Assembly: GCA_020747065.1 (NCBI GenBank)
Contig: JAGMVK010000025.1
Span: 1-64,000, forward strand
DNA: 64,000 nt
Direction: 5' to 3'
Source of the DNA: Cadophora sp. MPI-SDFR-AT-0126
Lineage: Eukaryota; Ascomycota; Leotiomycetes; Helotiales; Ploettnerulaceae
Shown here: positions 12,583 to 22,472 of the stretch, piece by piece
Layout: every line of letters starts with the position of its first letter
How positions within the stretch are numbered: the first letter of the stretch is position 1
The notes under the pieces: model-generated
The model's database searches: none
What the model was told of the DNA's origin: nothing
What the model saw: only the letters and a program-made list of their open reading frames with translations
Position numbers and translations under genes: made by a program

Positions 12583-14680
12583 CTAGTTCAGACGAAGGGT
12601 CCATTCTCCGCCGACTAACCCCGAAGCCTTCCCATCAACCAACTTCACGATTGCTGCGCCACGACCACGAAGCAACTCTCCTTGCACACCTGGTAATGAG
12701 ACAGTCCCCGTCGTCCCACCTGGCGTACTGAATTTCATAGAGCAAATCTTACCATCCTTCGCAGAAACCTTGTTCGAGAAAGATCCCAATGGCGATTTGA
12801 ACCCAACATCCACCTCCGTCAAATCACCCAAGGTGGGACTAATGGTCCATGTCTTTCCCATACTCGATGTCAAATGAATGCCTCCAACGTAGAAGCTCAT
12901 CAAACTCGTTGGTCCAGTACTCCAACCATGCGCATGTGAAACTCTTGGGTCATTGTTGTACGGCGCATACTTTAATTCCCCATCAGCAGAATACCCCTCC
13001 ATGAAAGTCGAGTTGGTCATACGAGGATCATTCATCAAGAATCCCCATTGTAAACGGATCAAATCTAGTGCATCTTGTGTCTTGGTACCAATGAAGTGAG
13101 CTTCCAACTCGAAGGAGCCAATGAAAGGAGAGATGGTGAGAGGGACTCCAGCTTCGGGAGCTGGAGCACCATATGTTCCCCAACGTCCTTTGAGCGCAGT
13201 GTTAATGGCTGTACTTTGCTCAGTAGAAAGAGTCAGGTTGGCCTTGACTGCCCAAGCATTCCCATCTTGGGGAGAAAGCGTGGTGGTCTCATTGTCTATA
13301 TAGAGGTTTGTGGTAGGGTTCCAGAGAAGGTTATTGGCAGCGACTTTGATGGCAGCTGCTTTTGGCGCCCATTCGGCTGCCGACGCAGTGTCATTCAGGA
13401 CGGATGCCAAGTTGATGGCTTGGTTAAGAGTGTAATAGAGAATGGCATTTGCCTCAATGTTCTGCTCTTGTCAGCTACGCACCATTCACTGTCCAAGGAT
13501 TCGAATTACATGACCTCCCATTCCAACACGAAGCCAATCAGCGCCAGAAGTGACATTCATCAAGTCGGTACTGTCGATGAAACCAAGAGACCAAGCGAGA
13601 CCCTTCTTGAATGGACCCCACTGGCTCTGAAGATATGCTACATCACCAGAGTAGTGGTAGTAGTACGAGATACCGATGAGGGAGTACAAGTGGTAGGTGA
13701 AGCTGACTATTCCGAGACTGCTGAAGGGAAATCCAGCATAAGGCATCAATCCAGTCGTCTCATTTTGAAGACTGACAAGCGAGTCGAGAGCATTTCGAAC
13801 GGATTCCATGTCGTTGGTGCTGACGAAGACGCTTGGAAGTGCGACTGACATATCTCCAGGCCAAACTTCACGATCTCGCTTTGCCCCGTCAGTCATTACT
13901 GTTCGCCCATCAGTAATGGTCGCATTGTTGTACCAAGTGACCGTGTCTGGTAGAGAAATGTTCATGTCCTTCGTAATTGCCCCCAAGTGGACGAGTGCGT
14001 TTCCCCATTTCGGGTCGATGGCGCAGATCTGGTTCGTGTAGGCTCCTGTACAATCATCAGTTAAGCTGCATCAAAGATGGAAGGCCTATTTGTCACTTAC
14101 CAGCATACCAGATGCGATTCAGCAACTCATCATTGGTGTGAAAATAACCCGTATACCCAAGCAAGTCCTGTACTGGCGCAGCAGTGAAATAGACGCTCAC
14201 ACCAGTCACCTCAATCGTCGCGGTGGTATTGGAAACCAAGCTCAAATAGCGGAAAGAACCTCTGTCGTGCTTTCTCTCAACCGTGTATGTTCCAGGTCCT
14301 TGTCCAACATGAAGCCATAGCACCTCATCCAAACCAGCATCCGCAGTTGCATCACTTCCTTGCCCGTTGATCCAAAGATTCGACTCTGTATATGTCAATC
14401 CGATAACGGCATCCGACGAAGACGAAGCTCCAACGGTGACTGAAACAACTCCTCCAATATTTTTAGTGTAATCGAAGGTGACTGAAGAGACTCCATTGAA
14501 GGAAGCACTTCCGTTAGGACCGCCAATCAACGATGATGCCTTGGTGACCGATCCATTGATTTGGTGAACGACAGTAGGATAAATTGTTCGAGATGAGGGT
14601 GCAAGAATGTAGTGGCTGTATGGCACATCAGCTACCACTCTGCCAATTGAGGCGCAAAGAAGAGGGAGAAGAAGCTTCAT
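12583..14680 (-). CDS. Secreted GH78-like (alpha-L-rhamnosidase-type) six-hairpin glycosidase
   Basis: Three exons: 14680-14101, 14045-13510 and 13461-12583 (1,995 nt, 664 aa). Intron 1 (55 nt) starts GTAAGT and ends TACAG; intron 2 (48 nt) starts GTAATT and ends AGCAG with GCTGAC as branch site. The start ATG opens a clear signal peptide (MKLLLPLLCASIGRVVA), so the enzyme should be secreted. An N-terminal beta-sandwich-like part (about 20-180) precedes the catalytic barrel, which carries RDREVWPGDM (about 250-259), the acidic motif expected in GH78 and related six-hairpin enzymes, and later HGWSTGPTS. The expected role is removal of terminal alpha-linked rhamnose from plant or microbial glycans; substrate is not provable from sequence. 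There are several N-x-S/T glycosylation sites. The ORF is intact although its stop lies only a few bases from RIP-type DNA. Confidence 0.85.
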
Positions 14681-15330
14681 GGTGAGGAATTGTAGTTGGT
14701 GGAGAAAGTTGATTTGTAAAAGAGGCGCTTAAATAAATACCTTTCACTTTCGAACTTCGCCGTCAGAGTCGTGCAAGAACTGATCCCCGCACCGTGAATA
14801 ATAAAAGTCCTGTCGTATGCAAAATACCCTAGACTTCCTAGCAAGGGGGAAACTTCGGACGAGCTTTGTCTAATCTCGTGGATGTTCATTCGTTGTTTTC
14901 GTATGCGTCAAGCTCTTCGGGTCAAGTAATAGCGAAAGCATGGGCTTGATTCAGGGGAGAAGGGCCGAAAGGTAGTAACTAATTACTGCGACGAGTGTGA
15001 AGTAATAATTGGACCCCGGCAGTGGACGGTTCTGGAGAAAATGCGGGGAAGCTGGGTTAGTTCACGTAATCTACGCGGCTCCAGTTGCGGAGGAAAGCAC
15101 CTACAAGCCGAATTAGTAATATTTATCTATAATAACTTCTATATATAATATAAAATAAGAGTTCGCTTTTAAGTTTATTAATACTTAAGCTTAAAAGTTC
15201 TAATCTTTGAAACTTAATAATAAAGTTTTAAGTTATATTAAGCTTTTAAAGAATAAAAACCACGAGTTATTCCTTTCTTTGTTCTAGTTATACAAAAGAA
15301 TAATTTATCGAAGATTGAAAGTATATATTA
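14681..15330. other. Promoter side of the GH78-like gene plus A+T-rich patch
   Basis: 14,681-15,110 has normal composition and should hold the promoter and 5' UTR of the minus-strand GH78-like gene. 15,115-15,300 is a short A+T-rich tract of the same look as the left repeat region, probably a repeat remnant. No gene seen. Confidence 0.5.
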
Positions 15331-15895
15331 CTACGAGACAAGCCGAAGAGCGGTATCGAGAATGACTTCTTGCCATTCTTTTAAAGCGTCCCCTTCCTTG
15401 TAATCATCGTGATCAAGGTCCATATAACCGCTCGGTGCCTCTTTCCGATGCACAATGCCTATAGCTCGACCTTTGATTGTCAGGAATAGTCCGCAATACT
15501 TGTCTGTCTCTATCGAACATACCATTTACAGTAGTATCCGAGGCAATTCTTGTCATTGCCGTGCAAGCATCATCAACTGTCGCGAAGCCTACGCCTTTCC
15601 CATCTAGGAAATCTTGTATCCCTCGATCCAAAATCGGTGTGCGGACATACCTATTAGAAACCAAATATAAGTTTGAGACTATAAATGTAACGTGAAGGTT
15701 AAGACGATGAAGAAGGGCGTACCACGGTGCGACCAGGCTCACACGAATGTTCTCCATCCAGGCAGTACGACGAAGATTTCTCATTGCCAAATGTCCTCCT
15801 TTGGACTCATTCCACTTCCGAGATAGGACGGGCAAGGTCATTTCCGAGTTTCGAGGCATGCACAAATCTATGCTTGAGAGGTGAAATTGATCCAC
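15331..15895 (-). pseudogene. 3' fragment of a short-chain dehydrogenase/reductase
   Basis: Only the C-terminal half of an SDR is present. Spliced pieces are about 15,880-15723, 15650-15523 and 15470-15331; the introns (72 and 52 nt) have good ends (GTACGC...AATAG, GTATGT...CAAAG). Readable family blocks are MRNLRRTAWMENIRV, then VAPW-Y-VRTPI across the first intron, GVGFATVDDACTAMTRIAS, and an end like GIVHRKEAPSGYMDLDHDDY. The cofactor-binding G-x3-G-x-G and the NAG motif are missing. Where the catalytic Y-x3-K should stand the sequence gives WNESK. The 5' half is cut off where the oppositely oriented monooxygenase begins. Non-functional in my view. Confidence 0.7.
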
Positions 15896-15899
15896 GAGA

Positions 15900-18800
15900 G
15901 TTAGAGATTTCAGGTCTAATTCGAACTAGGCATGGCTATCCTATTACATTCTTGGATCGTCAAACGGTTCTCCAAGTACTATATGAAAACATCAAAGACA
16001 AGACAAAAGTCCTCACCAGCAAACGTGTTGAAAGGGATGATTTTAGTGATAACGAAGTGGTTGTCACAACTTCTGACAGATCCTTATACAGGGGGGATAT
16101 GTTGATTGGGGCAGATGGGATTCATAGTTCTGTGAGAGGAGAAATGTGGAGGATCGCGAACGAGATGTCTCCCGGCTGGATCCCAGCCGAGGAGAAATCA
16201 GGTGAGTTGCAAAAGCTTTACCGAGCTTGAACTGGCTTTTTCTAGCCGTTCCATGTGATTATGGATTCGTTTTCGGAATCTCAAATCCTTGTGAGGGTAT
16301 TGAGCCTGGCGCGTCCAACTCAGTCTTCCGAAAACATGAATCTTATATCGTCAACGGCGGCCCTGCAGGTCGTTTATATTGGTTTTATTTCTTTAAATTG
16401 GCGCAGCGAGCCTATGGCGACAAAATTCCGTTCTACACCAAGGAAGACGAGACGAAGTTACTCAGGCAACGAGAGAATGACAACATAACTCCAACTCTGA
16501 AATTCAAGGACGTCCTAGATAAGAAGATCGCATCTGTTATGGTGCCATTGCAGGAATATGTTTTCAAGCAGTGGCATTACAAGCGCCTCATGACCATTGG
16601 TGATGCCGCCCACAAGGTACATATGCCATAAGTTACATCTTCTTATCAGGACACACTGACAAGTTCTAGTTCCATCCCATCGCAGGCCACGGAGGTAATG
16701 CTTGCATTGAATCGGCAGCAGTTCTAGTCAACTCCCTCTGCAGTATACTCGCGAATTCAAAAGGTGCTAGGTCCACCCTGCAACAGATTGAGCATATATT
16801 TGCTACGACTCAAGCGACTCGGCAGGAGAGGGCGACTGTTATGAAAGAACACTCCCATGAACAACAGCGGTCTGAGTTACTCGATACACCTTTCCATGAA
16901 TTTTCGGCTTTTTACTTGTTGCCAATGGCCGATGCCGAAGATGTCACCTTCCATTTCTCTCGCAACATGCCGCTTGCGGAAAAGCTGAACAGCCCCAAGC
17001 TGAGCTCCGTTCCGAGACTAGTCCCTTATAAGGACGAGCTCTTGAGTATTCCGTACCCCAGGGGTTCAAGTAAATAGTATTATGTTGGATTCTATCTGCT
17101 GGTAGCTGGATTCGTTCATTATGGTATGTGGGTCTGGTCTGCCCACTAACGTCCCACCCCCTCTTCCCGGCCACCCCCACATTCCGGCCACCCTTTTACA
17201 CCAAAACTCACCACTTCTAATATATAATAATTAGATCATTTATTAATAAAACATCTTAAAATTAAAAACTTGTATTATTTATTACTCGGGCTTTAATATT
17301 CCAAAATCTTATTTACTTCATATTACGTAATATTGTAAAATAAGTATTTGAACTCTTAAAAATTTCTCGCTAACAAATTTGGTGTAAAATCGATTTTTTT
17401 TAAATTTTTTAATAACTTTCGTAATTATTAATAGATTAAGTTAAAATTGTAATAAAAGCTAGATTATAGTTAACTTCTTAATATTCTAGAGTTTCAAGAC
17501 TTTTCCTTTTATAGTAATTAAATAATAAATCGAATTATAACGCCTTATACAAAATATTTATATGAGAGAAATTAATTACTTGGTTAGAAAATAATTACTA
17601 ATAGAATTATATTAAAATTTTCTAAACCTTAAGATTTATATATAAACTTTATATTATTTAAGTCTTAAGTAATTTTATTTACTTATTAAAAAGTTATTTA
17701 TAAGTGATTTTTGACGTTTTTTGTATGTAAAAACTAGAAATTAAGATTACGTAATAATTTACAATTTAAATTAAACTTGCTTTTGTAAATATTGTCATTC
17801 AAGTATAAGAAATATGAATATAAAATTTTTATTTAATATTATTAATTATTCGTGTTTTTATTAATACCTCAAAATCGCGTTTTTTGGTGTAAAAGCCGGC
17901 CGGAATGGGGGGTGGCCGGAAAGGGGGGGTGGGACGTTACGAGCTTGGGGACCACTTCAAAACCATCTTGACGACTGGAAAGTTCTCATATGATCCTAAC
18001 TTTCCCCTCAAACTCGATTATCTTGGTTTAAAAATTGTTGATGATTACTTGGTGTTCTTAGCAGCAGCATATATGCCAGGCTTGAAGAATTGGGACCGAA
18101 GTTTCGGAACGCTGCAAATGTATTTTCTCGGGATGCTCATTCAGCCTATTACTGTTTGGTCTGTTGAAGCGTATCGAAAGCGCGATGCACTCACTCCCGT
18201 CACAATGTGAGGACTAAATCTCTCCCTATTAGTTGACGACCTGATGACACGTTTCTAGGATCACGATCTGGCTCATGTTGGTTCAATGGGCTGGTGTGGG
18301 GATCTACATGCCAATTTATTACGCTATCTACACGTATATTTCGGAACCTGAATCGTACTGGTGACCACTCAATCGAGAAGTTCCGATTCAATTTGCGAAG
18401 ACGCTAATATGGGCGGCCATGATTGGTTACGTTCTTCCAACAATCCTCATGTTCATACCTTGGAAGGATCCGAACTTGGTCCAAAATTTTGAGGCTCTTT
18501 GGCACTTTTCTCCGATGTTTGTCCCTATTCTGTGTAGCTTGTTTGGGTATTTATACGTCAAACGCCAGAATCTCGTATCCGTTTCTCGGGAAGCTAAGGA
18601 GCCCTTCCCAGACGTTCCGCACCTCCAGACGCTCTATATCGTCACTGGTGCACTAGGATTGGCGCTACATGTTTACTGCGTTACCATAATTTTGACAACG
18701 CCAGATATCGGCTTGGTTTCCATCTTCTGGCCCGACTTTTCTCCACAGCCAAAGGCACTTGGGGAGGGCCTCAGAGCTCTGTTCATGGCAGACTTCTGGG

Positions 18801-19006
18801 GATTCGAATTTGCCACGTACGTCTGGTTATGTATGGTTGTTTGGGATGTGAAGCGTATGGGTCGGACCACTGTGGGCATTGGGAAGGCATGTGCCTTGAT
18901 TGCTCTGGGTGCTCTCATCATTGGTCCTGGTGCGACTATGTCGACTGTTTGGTACTGCAGAGAAAGTGCTCTAGCCAAGACTAGCTTCGCCCACGGTCTC
19001 ATATGA
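15900..19006 (+). pseudogene. FAD-dependent monooxygenase with C-terminal membrane domain, disrupted
   Basis: Recognised from FLDRQTVLQVLYENI, GADGIHSSVRGEMWR and GDAAHK-FHPIAGHGGNA, hallmarks of class A FAD monooxygenases such as those of fungal meroterpenoid and indole-diterpene pathways. Introns are visible at 16202-16245, 16617-16669 and about 18208-18257. After the flavin domain come several membrane helices (17,080-17,146, then 17,940-19,000), ending with FPDVPHLQTLYIVTGALG and GPGATMSTVWYCRESA; fungal proteins with this fused architecture are known. Damage: the N-terminal G-x-G-x2-G FAD-binding part is absent; TAG at 17075-17077 and TGA at 18362-18364 each stand where Trp is expected; a TIR element splits the frame at 17149-17937. 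The frame is otherwise continuous across all three. Confidence 0.8.
17149..17937. mobile_element. 789-bp TIR element with TA target duplication (mariner-type MITE-like)
   Basis: Both ends carry an inverted repeat of about 58 bp starting ACGTCCCACC and running to ...TTTTACACCAAAA, with only small differences. TA stands on each side (17147-17148 and 17938-17939). The interior is A+T-rich with no transposase ORF, so it is non-autonomous or mutated. Removing the element with one TA rejoins TAC (Tyr) and the membrane-helix frame of the host gene exactly. The TA duplication fits Tc1/mariner-type transposition. Confidence 0.85.
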
Positions 19007-20510
19007 TCAGTTCAAACTCGGATGTTTCGAAGCTGTTTAGCCTTTGGAATGCTTCGGTGTGTCTTGGAGTGTCTTGGTTGGTATGGATATCGGTGGGAAG
19101 GGGCTGGTGAATAATATGTGGCGATGGGAAATCGATGCCAGAAAGAAGTTTAGGTTCAAGTTTTCACTGACCGCGCTGTTGCAATACCAATCCTTCAATT
19201 ATAAAAGGCACTACCAAAGAGATACCTGTCTAGGTTGTGACTGATAATGCTCGTATTTACCGTACTCATAAAAATTAGCCAATGAGTTTTCCCAGAGACA
19301 GCTCTGCCGTTCCCGGGTATGTCTTGTAATGTTTGGAGTACATTTTAGAATGAGCACTTGAACTGGTGGGCAGAGAGTCGTTCGTGGATTTATAGTCATG
19401 TAAGTCCAAAGACTTCCTGAGTTTCATCAGATCTGGAAATCTGAATAGTTTCAAATGATCTGACACGGGCACTTTCACAGGCTGAAAATGGTGAATGTTT
19501 CTTTTTCCAGACTTGTTCGTTCCTGCAATAGCCGAAGCAGGCCAATTCAATGACCAAGTAATCCGTAGGGGAAATAAGAAAAGTCCTTTCGGAACATTTC
19601 CGATGACGATTCATTTTCACACAAGAGAACATTTTCGTTGCCTTGTTAAACGATACTCAAGCTGGGAACATGTGAGGGGGGAAATTAAGCAATATAGCGT
19701 ACACGCCACCAAATATGCTATTTTCACAATGAGGTAAAAGTGAAGATAATGCACATAGAAGCCCAAGCGGTTCTGTACTTGTAATTGTGATCCACCTTCC
19801 GACTCACTACGATAAACCACGTAAGTCATTGTCCCTTCAACAATTTACATCCCACCTACATCATAAGCAAAGTAACAGAAGAGTAAGCACTCCCCAGAAC
19901 TCTAAAGTTTACTTCTTAGAAATGTTACTGATACGCTCGGACAATCGACCGTAAGTATCGCCGTGTCGTTCGAGGCAGTACAATGAAGGTCTCTGGCAAT
20001 GTCCGATGCACTTGAATCTCCGGTTTCATGAAGTCACACATTCAGCCACGACTAGTAAAGATAAGCTCTTCGGTTGCATCCCAGAAAAGCAAATACTCAA
20101 TTTGCAGGGTTAAGTTGCGAAAAATACCCCTTCAAGCTTCCAAGTGAGGTGTGCATTTCGAAATAACGCTAGCGGGCTCCAGTTCTACGTTCGATCCGAG
20201 CCGACTGACAACTCAATAGAACGGATATTCCAGCCGGATTTCCGCGTTTCAGCCATATACCCGAGCATGCCGAGGCCTATCAGGGGTCAGTAAAACAAGC
20301 TTGGCCGACTTCGATGCGATGCTTCGACACACATATCAAATGATACCTGGACCTCCGAAAAGCCGGCGCTGTGGAGATGCGGAGCATGTGGAGAATGCGG
20401 AGAATGCGAGGGCTTTGTAATAAATATCTGATCTTCTTCCAGCTCTCCTCCTCACATCAAGATCATTCCAAGCCTTCCATTTCTTCGAGATTTGATTCTA
20501 TCACAAAAAT
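19007..20510. other. Intergenic, no gene recognised
   Basis: Normal composition. Several short unconvincing ORFs on both strands; no domain or splice-supported model. The right end is probably the promoter of the membrane-protein gene (ATAAATA near 20,419). Confidence 0.5.
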
Positions 20511-20658
20511 CATGATTGGAGACTCTTTCTTCGACCGCCTTGCGAGGTCCAAGGCTCTTTCAACCAAAGTCATTCTTCTGATTAGCGCGGGAGGAGGCGC
20601 TTTCTCCTTCGTCCTTTTCTTGTTCATCTTTGTGGCTGCCGCAACATTGCGCCCATGA
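20511..20658 (+). CDS. Short upstream ORF with one membrane helix, overlapping the next start
   Basis: ATG at 20511 opens a 48-residue ORF (MIGDSFFDRLARSK..., then a hydrophobic stretch LILLISAGGG-like into FVLFLFIFVAAATL). Its TGA overlaps the ATG of the following frame as ATGA at 20655-20658. It may be an upstream ORF, a true small protein, or the 5' part of one protein split by a frameshift. I see no convincing intron that would join the two frames. An in-frame reading also extends further upstream to 20,371. Confidence 0.35.
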
Positions 20659-21287
20659 AACCATATTGGTCCGCCGAGCAGACGAGAGACTTCTGGAAAG
20701 ATCACCTGACAGGTGCACATGTAGCTGTTGGCCTTCAGCTGTGCTCTGGAATGTTTTATATCCCGTTCTCGGCCCTCGTTTCTTATCAGATCGGCAAGAT
20801 ACCTGGAATCCACCCAACCATTGCATCAACTCAATTAGCAGCTTGCTCCGCCGGTATATTCACGTGGATGATGGGTGGCATGGTATTAGGGACTACTACC
20901 TACCGCCTTGATCGCAACCCAGAGATTACGCAAGTCATGACAGACATGTGGTGGATCACGACTATGATGCCATGGCCAACATTATTTATACAGAACTTTG
21001 CGTGGGCATATGCTATCATCAAAGATCCACGACTAAATCGCCCAGTCTCCAGACTTGTCGCAATCATCAACATCATCGCGCCAATCATCTTCATCCTCCC
21101 ATCGGCTTTACATACAACCAAGAAAGGAGCTTTCGCATGGAATGGTGGTGTGTCGTTTTGGTTACTAGGTATTACGTTCGGAGTACAGCTTTTTGTCGAT
21201 TCCTACTTTATGATGCGAATTGTATTGTCGGAATCTCTAAAACAGTGGAAGAATGAGGAGCAGTCAGAGGAGAAACTGGAGGTGTAA
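20655..21287 (+). CDS. Small polytopic membrane protein of fungal accessory clusters
   Basis: A 210-residue single-exon frame starting MKPYWSAEQTRDFWKDHLTG. About five hydrophobic helices follow, with GAFAWNGGVSFWLLG near residues 155-170 and a charged C-terminus (QWKNEEQSEEKLEV). I recognise the type as an uncharacterised integral membrane protein family of ascomycetes often found beside secondary-metabolism genes, but I cannot name a reaction. It lies 1.65 kb after the broken membrane-fused monooxygenase on the same strand. I found no motif that would make it a Pyr4-type terpene cyclase. The ATG overlaps the stop of a short upstream ORF, so the true N-terminus could be longer. Confidence 0.6.
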   Translation: MKPYWSAEQTRDFWKDHLTGAHVAVGLQLCSGMFYIPFSALVSYQIGKIPGIHPTIASTQLAACSAGIFTWMMGGMVLGTTTYRLDRNPEITQVMTDMWWITTMMPWPTLFIQNFAWAYAIIKDPRLNRPVSRLVAIINIIAPIIFILPSALHTTKKGAFAWNGGVSFWLLGITFGVQLFVDSYFMMRIVLSESLKQWKNEEQSEEKLEV

Positions 21288-22472
21288 AACGGTGGTAACG
21301 ATTATGTCTCAGTTGCAGACTGTTGTTGTGGAGCAGGTTTTGGAGCCCCAGCCCCAGATTAGATTGGTCAGAAGAGTATATATAAAGTGGCTTTGAGCTT
21401 TTTGGGGAAAAAAAATTCTTTGGTTGAAATGTAGTCGAAACCTTTAAGGGGATTGAAATCGAATGCTGATATTTCAAACTCACAAGAATTAAGCCAGGTG
21501 TTAATGTTTTTATCCTATTTTTTGTGACAGAATAATGTGAAACTTTATTCTTTGCCTTGTATTCTTTGATCTCAGCAAAGATTGGTTGCAAAAATTTTTG
21601 TAACCAGAGGGCGGGAAGCTTTCCCCGAAGGTAAGATTACCAAGTCAAAGATAAAGAAGTTGAATTGTAGAGCCGTTAAACCTCCCTTCTCCGGCATCGT
21701 TCTCTTCATTAATTGTCTTGTTGCTTCGCCCAGTACCAAGGTATGTTTTGGGACATGCCCAGAACATGTATATCCACCGGGTTCAGAAGCTGACTCCAAA
21801 AAACACGCAATGTTTCGGCGGTGACGGAAAAGGAATACCTGGCGAGACGCAGGATAACCTTTCTAATCTTGCACGGCCTCGGAAAATCATCATATGACCA
21901 TGTGTTGATTGACCTGACCCGCCAGATAGGTTTAGCTTCTTAGCTCTTGATAATTTTGAACAAAAAGCATCGATTGACACGCACTAACTTGAGGGCCAAA
22001 GGGCAAGGTTTCCCGAAGCGAGATAGCAGTGTCTCCCAATCAAGGCCGAAGTGAGACAAAAAGACGGCATCCTCCCTGTTATTTGTTTGGGAGCACGGGA
22101 CTGTTCCTTGTGAGGCTGCATGGCTTGCATATTGGTATTAAATTGAGGTCTGGGGATCTTGGCACGCAAATCCCCCGCAAATCAGGGTCCGTCCTTGTAC
22201 CGAGGCGTCTGTCCGACTCAACCACATCTCGTACTCAGCATCCACTTTCGATCATTACCTGCATGGACATAGGTCGTCGTGCATGGACATCTTTCAGCTT
22301 TCCGGGCTATAATCTCACCTGAGCCTCGACTTGAGGAAATGGGGAAAATGAGGCTTCAGCAAGGGACAGCTGATGAGACCCAGGTGAGGGGTAAAAATGA
22401 ATAAATTTCCGTCTGCCCCAAAGGCTCAGCCAGGAAAGAGTCTCTTCCTGGTCGCTTATGAAACCAGGAAAT
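21288..22472. other. Intergenic, nothing recognised
   Basis: Normal composition, only small overlapping ORFs without features. It should include the 3' UTR of the membrane-protein gene and the promoter of the WSC gene. Confidence 0.5.

Noticed and set aside
13075..13848. 257-codon plus-strand ORF
   Set aside because: It lies antisense to exons 2 and 3 of the GH78-like gene, has no domain-like sequence and crosses the splice-supported intron of that gene.
17070..17105. A 36-nt intron (GTAAAT...GGTAG) to bypass the TAG at 17075
   Set aside because: Reading straight through gives a good membrane helix (YYVGFYLLVAGF) in frame with the next exon, and 36 nt is too short compared with the other introns.
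20655..21287. Pyr4-type terpene cyclase
   Set aside because: Size and helices are roughly similar, but I could not recognise the expected conserved acidic residues or any family block.
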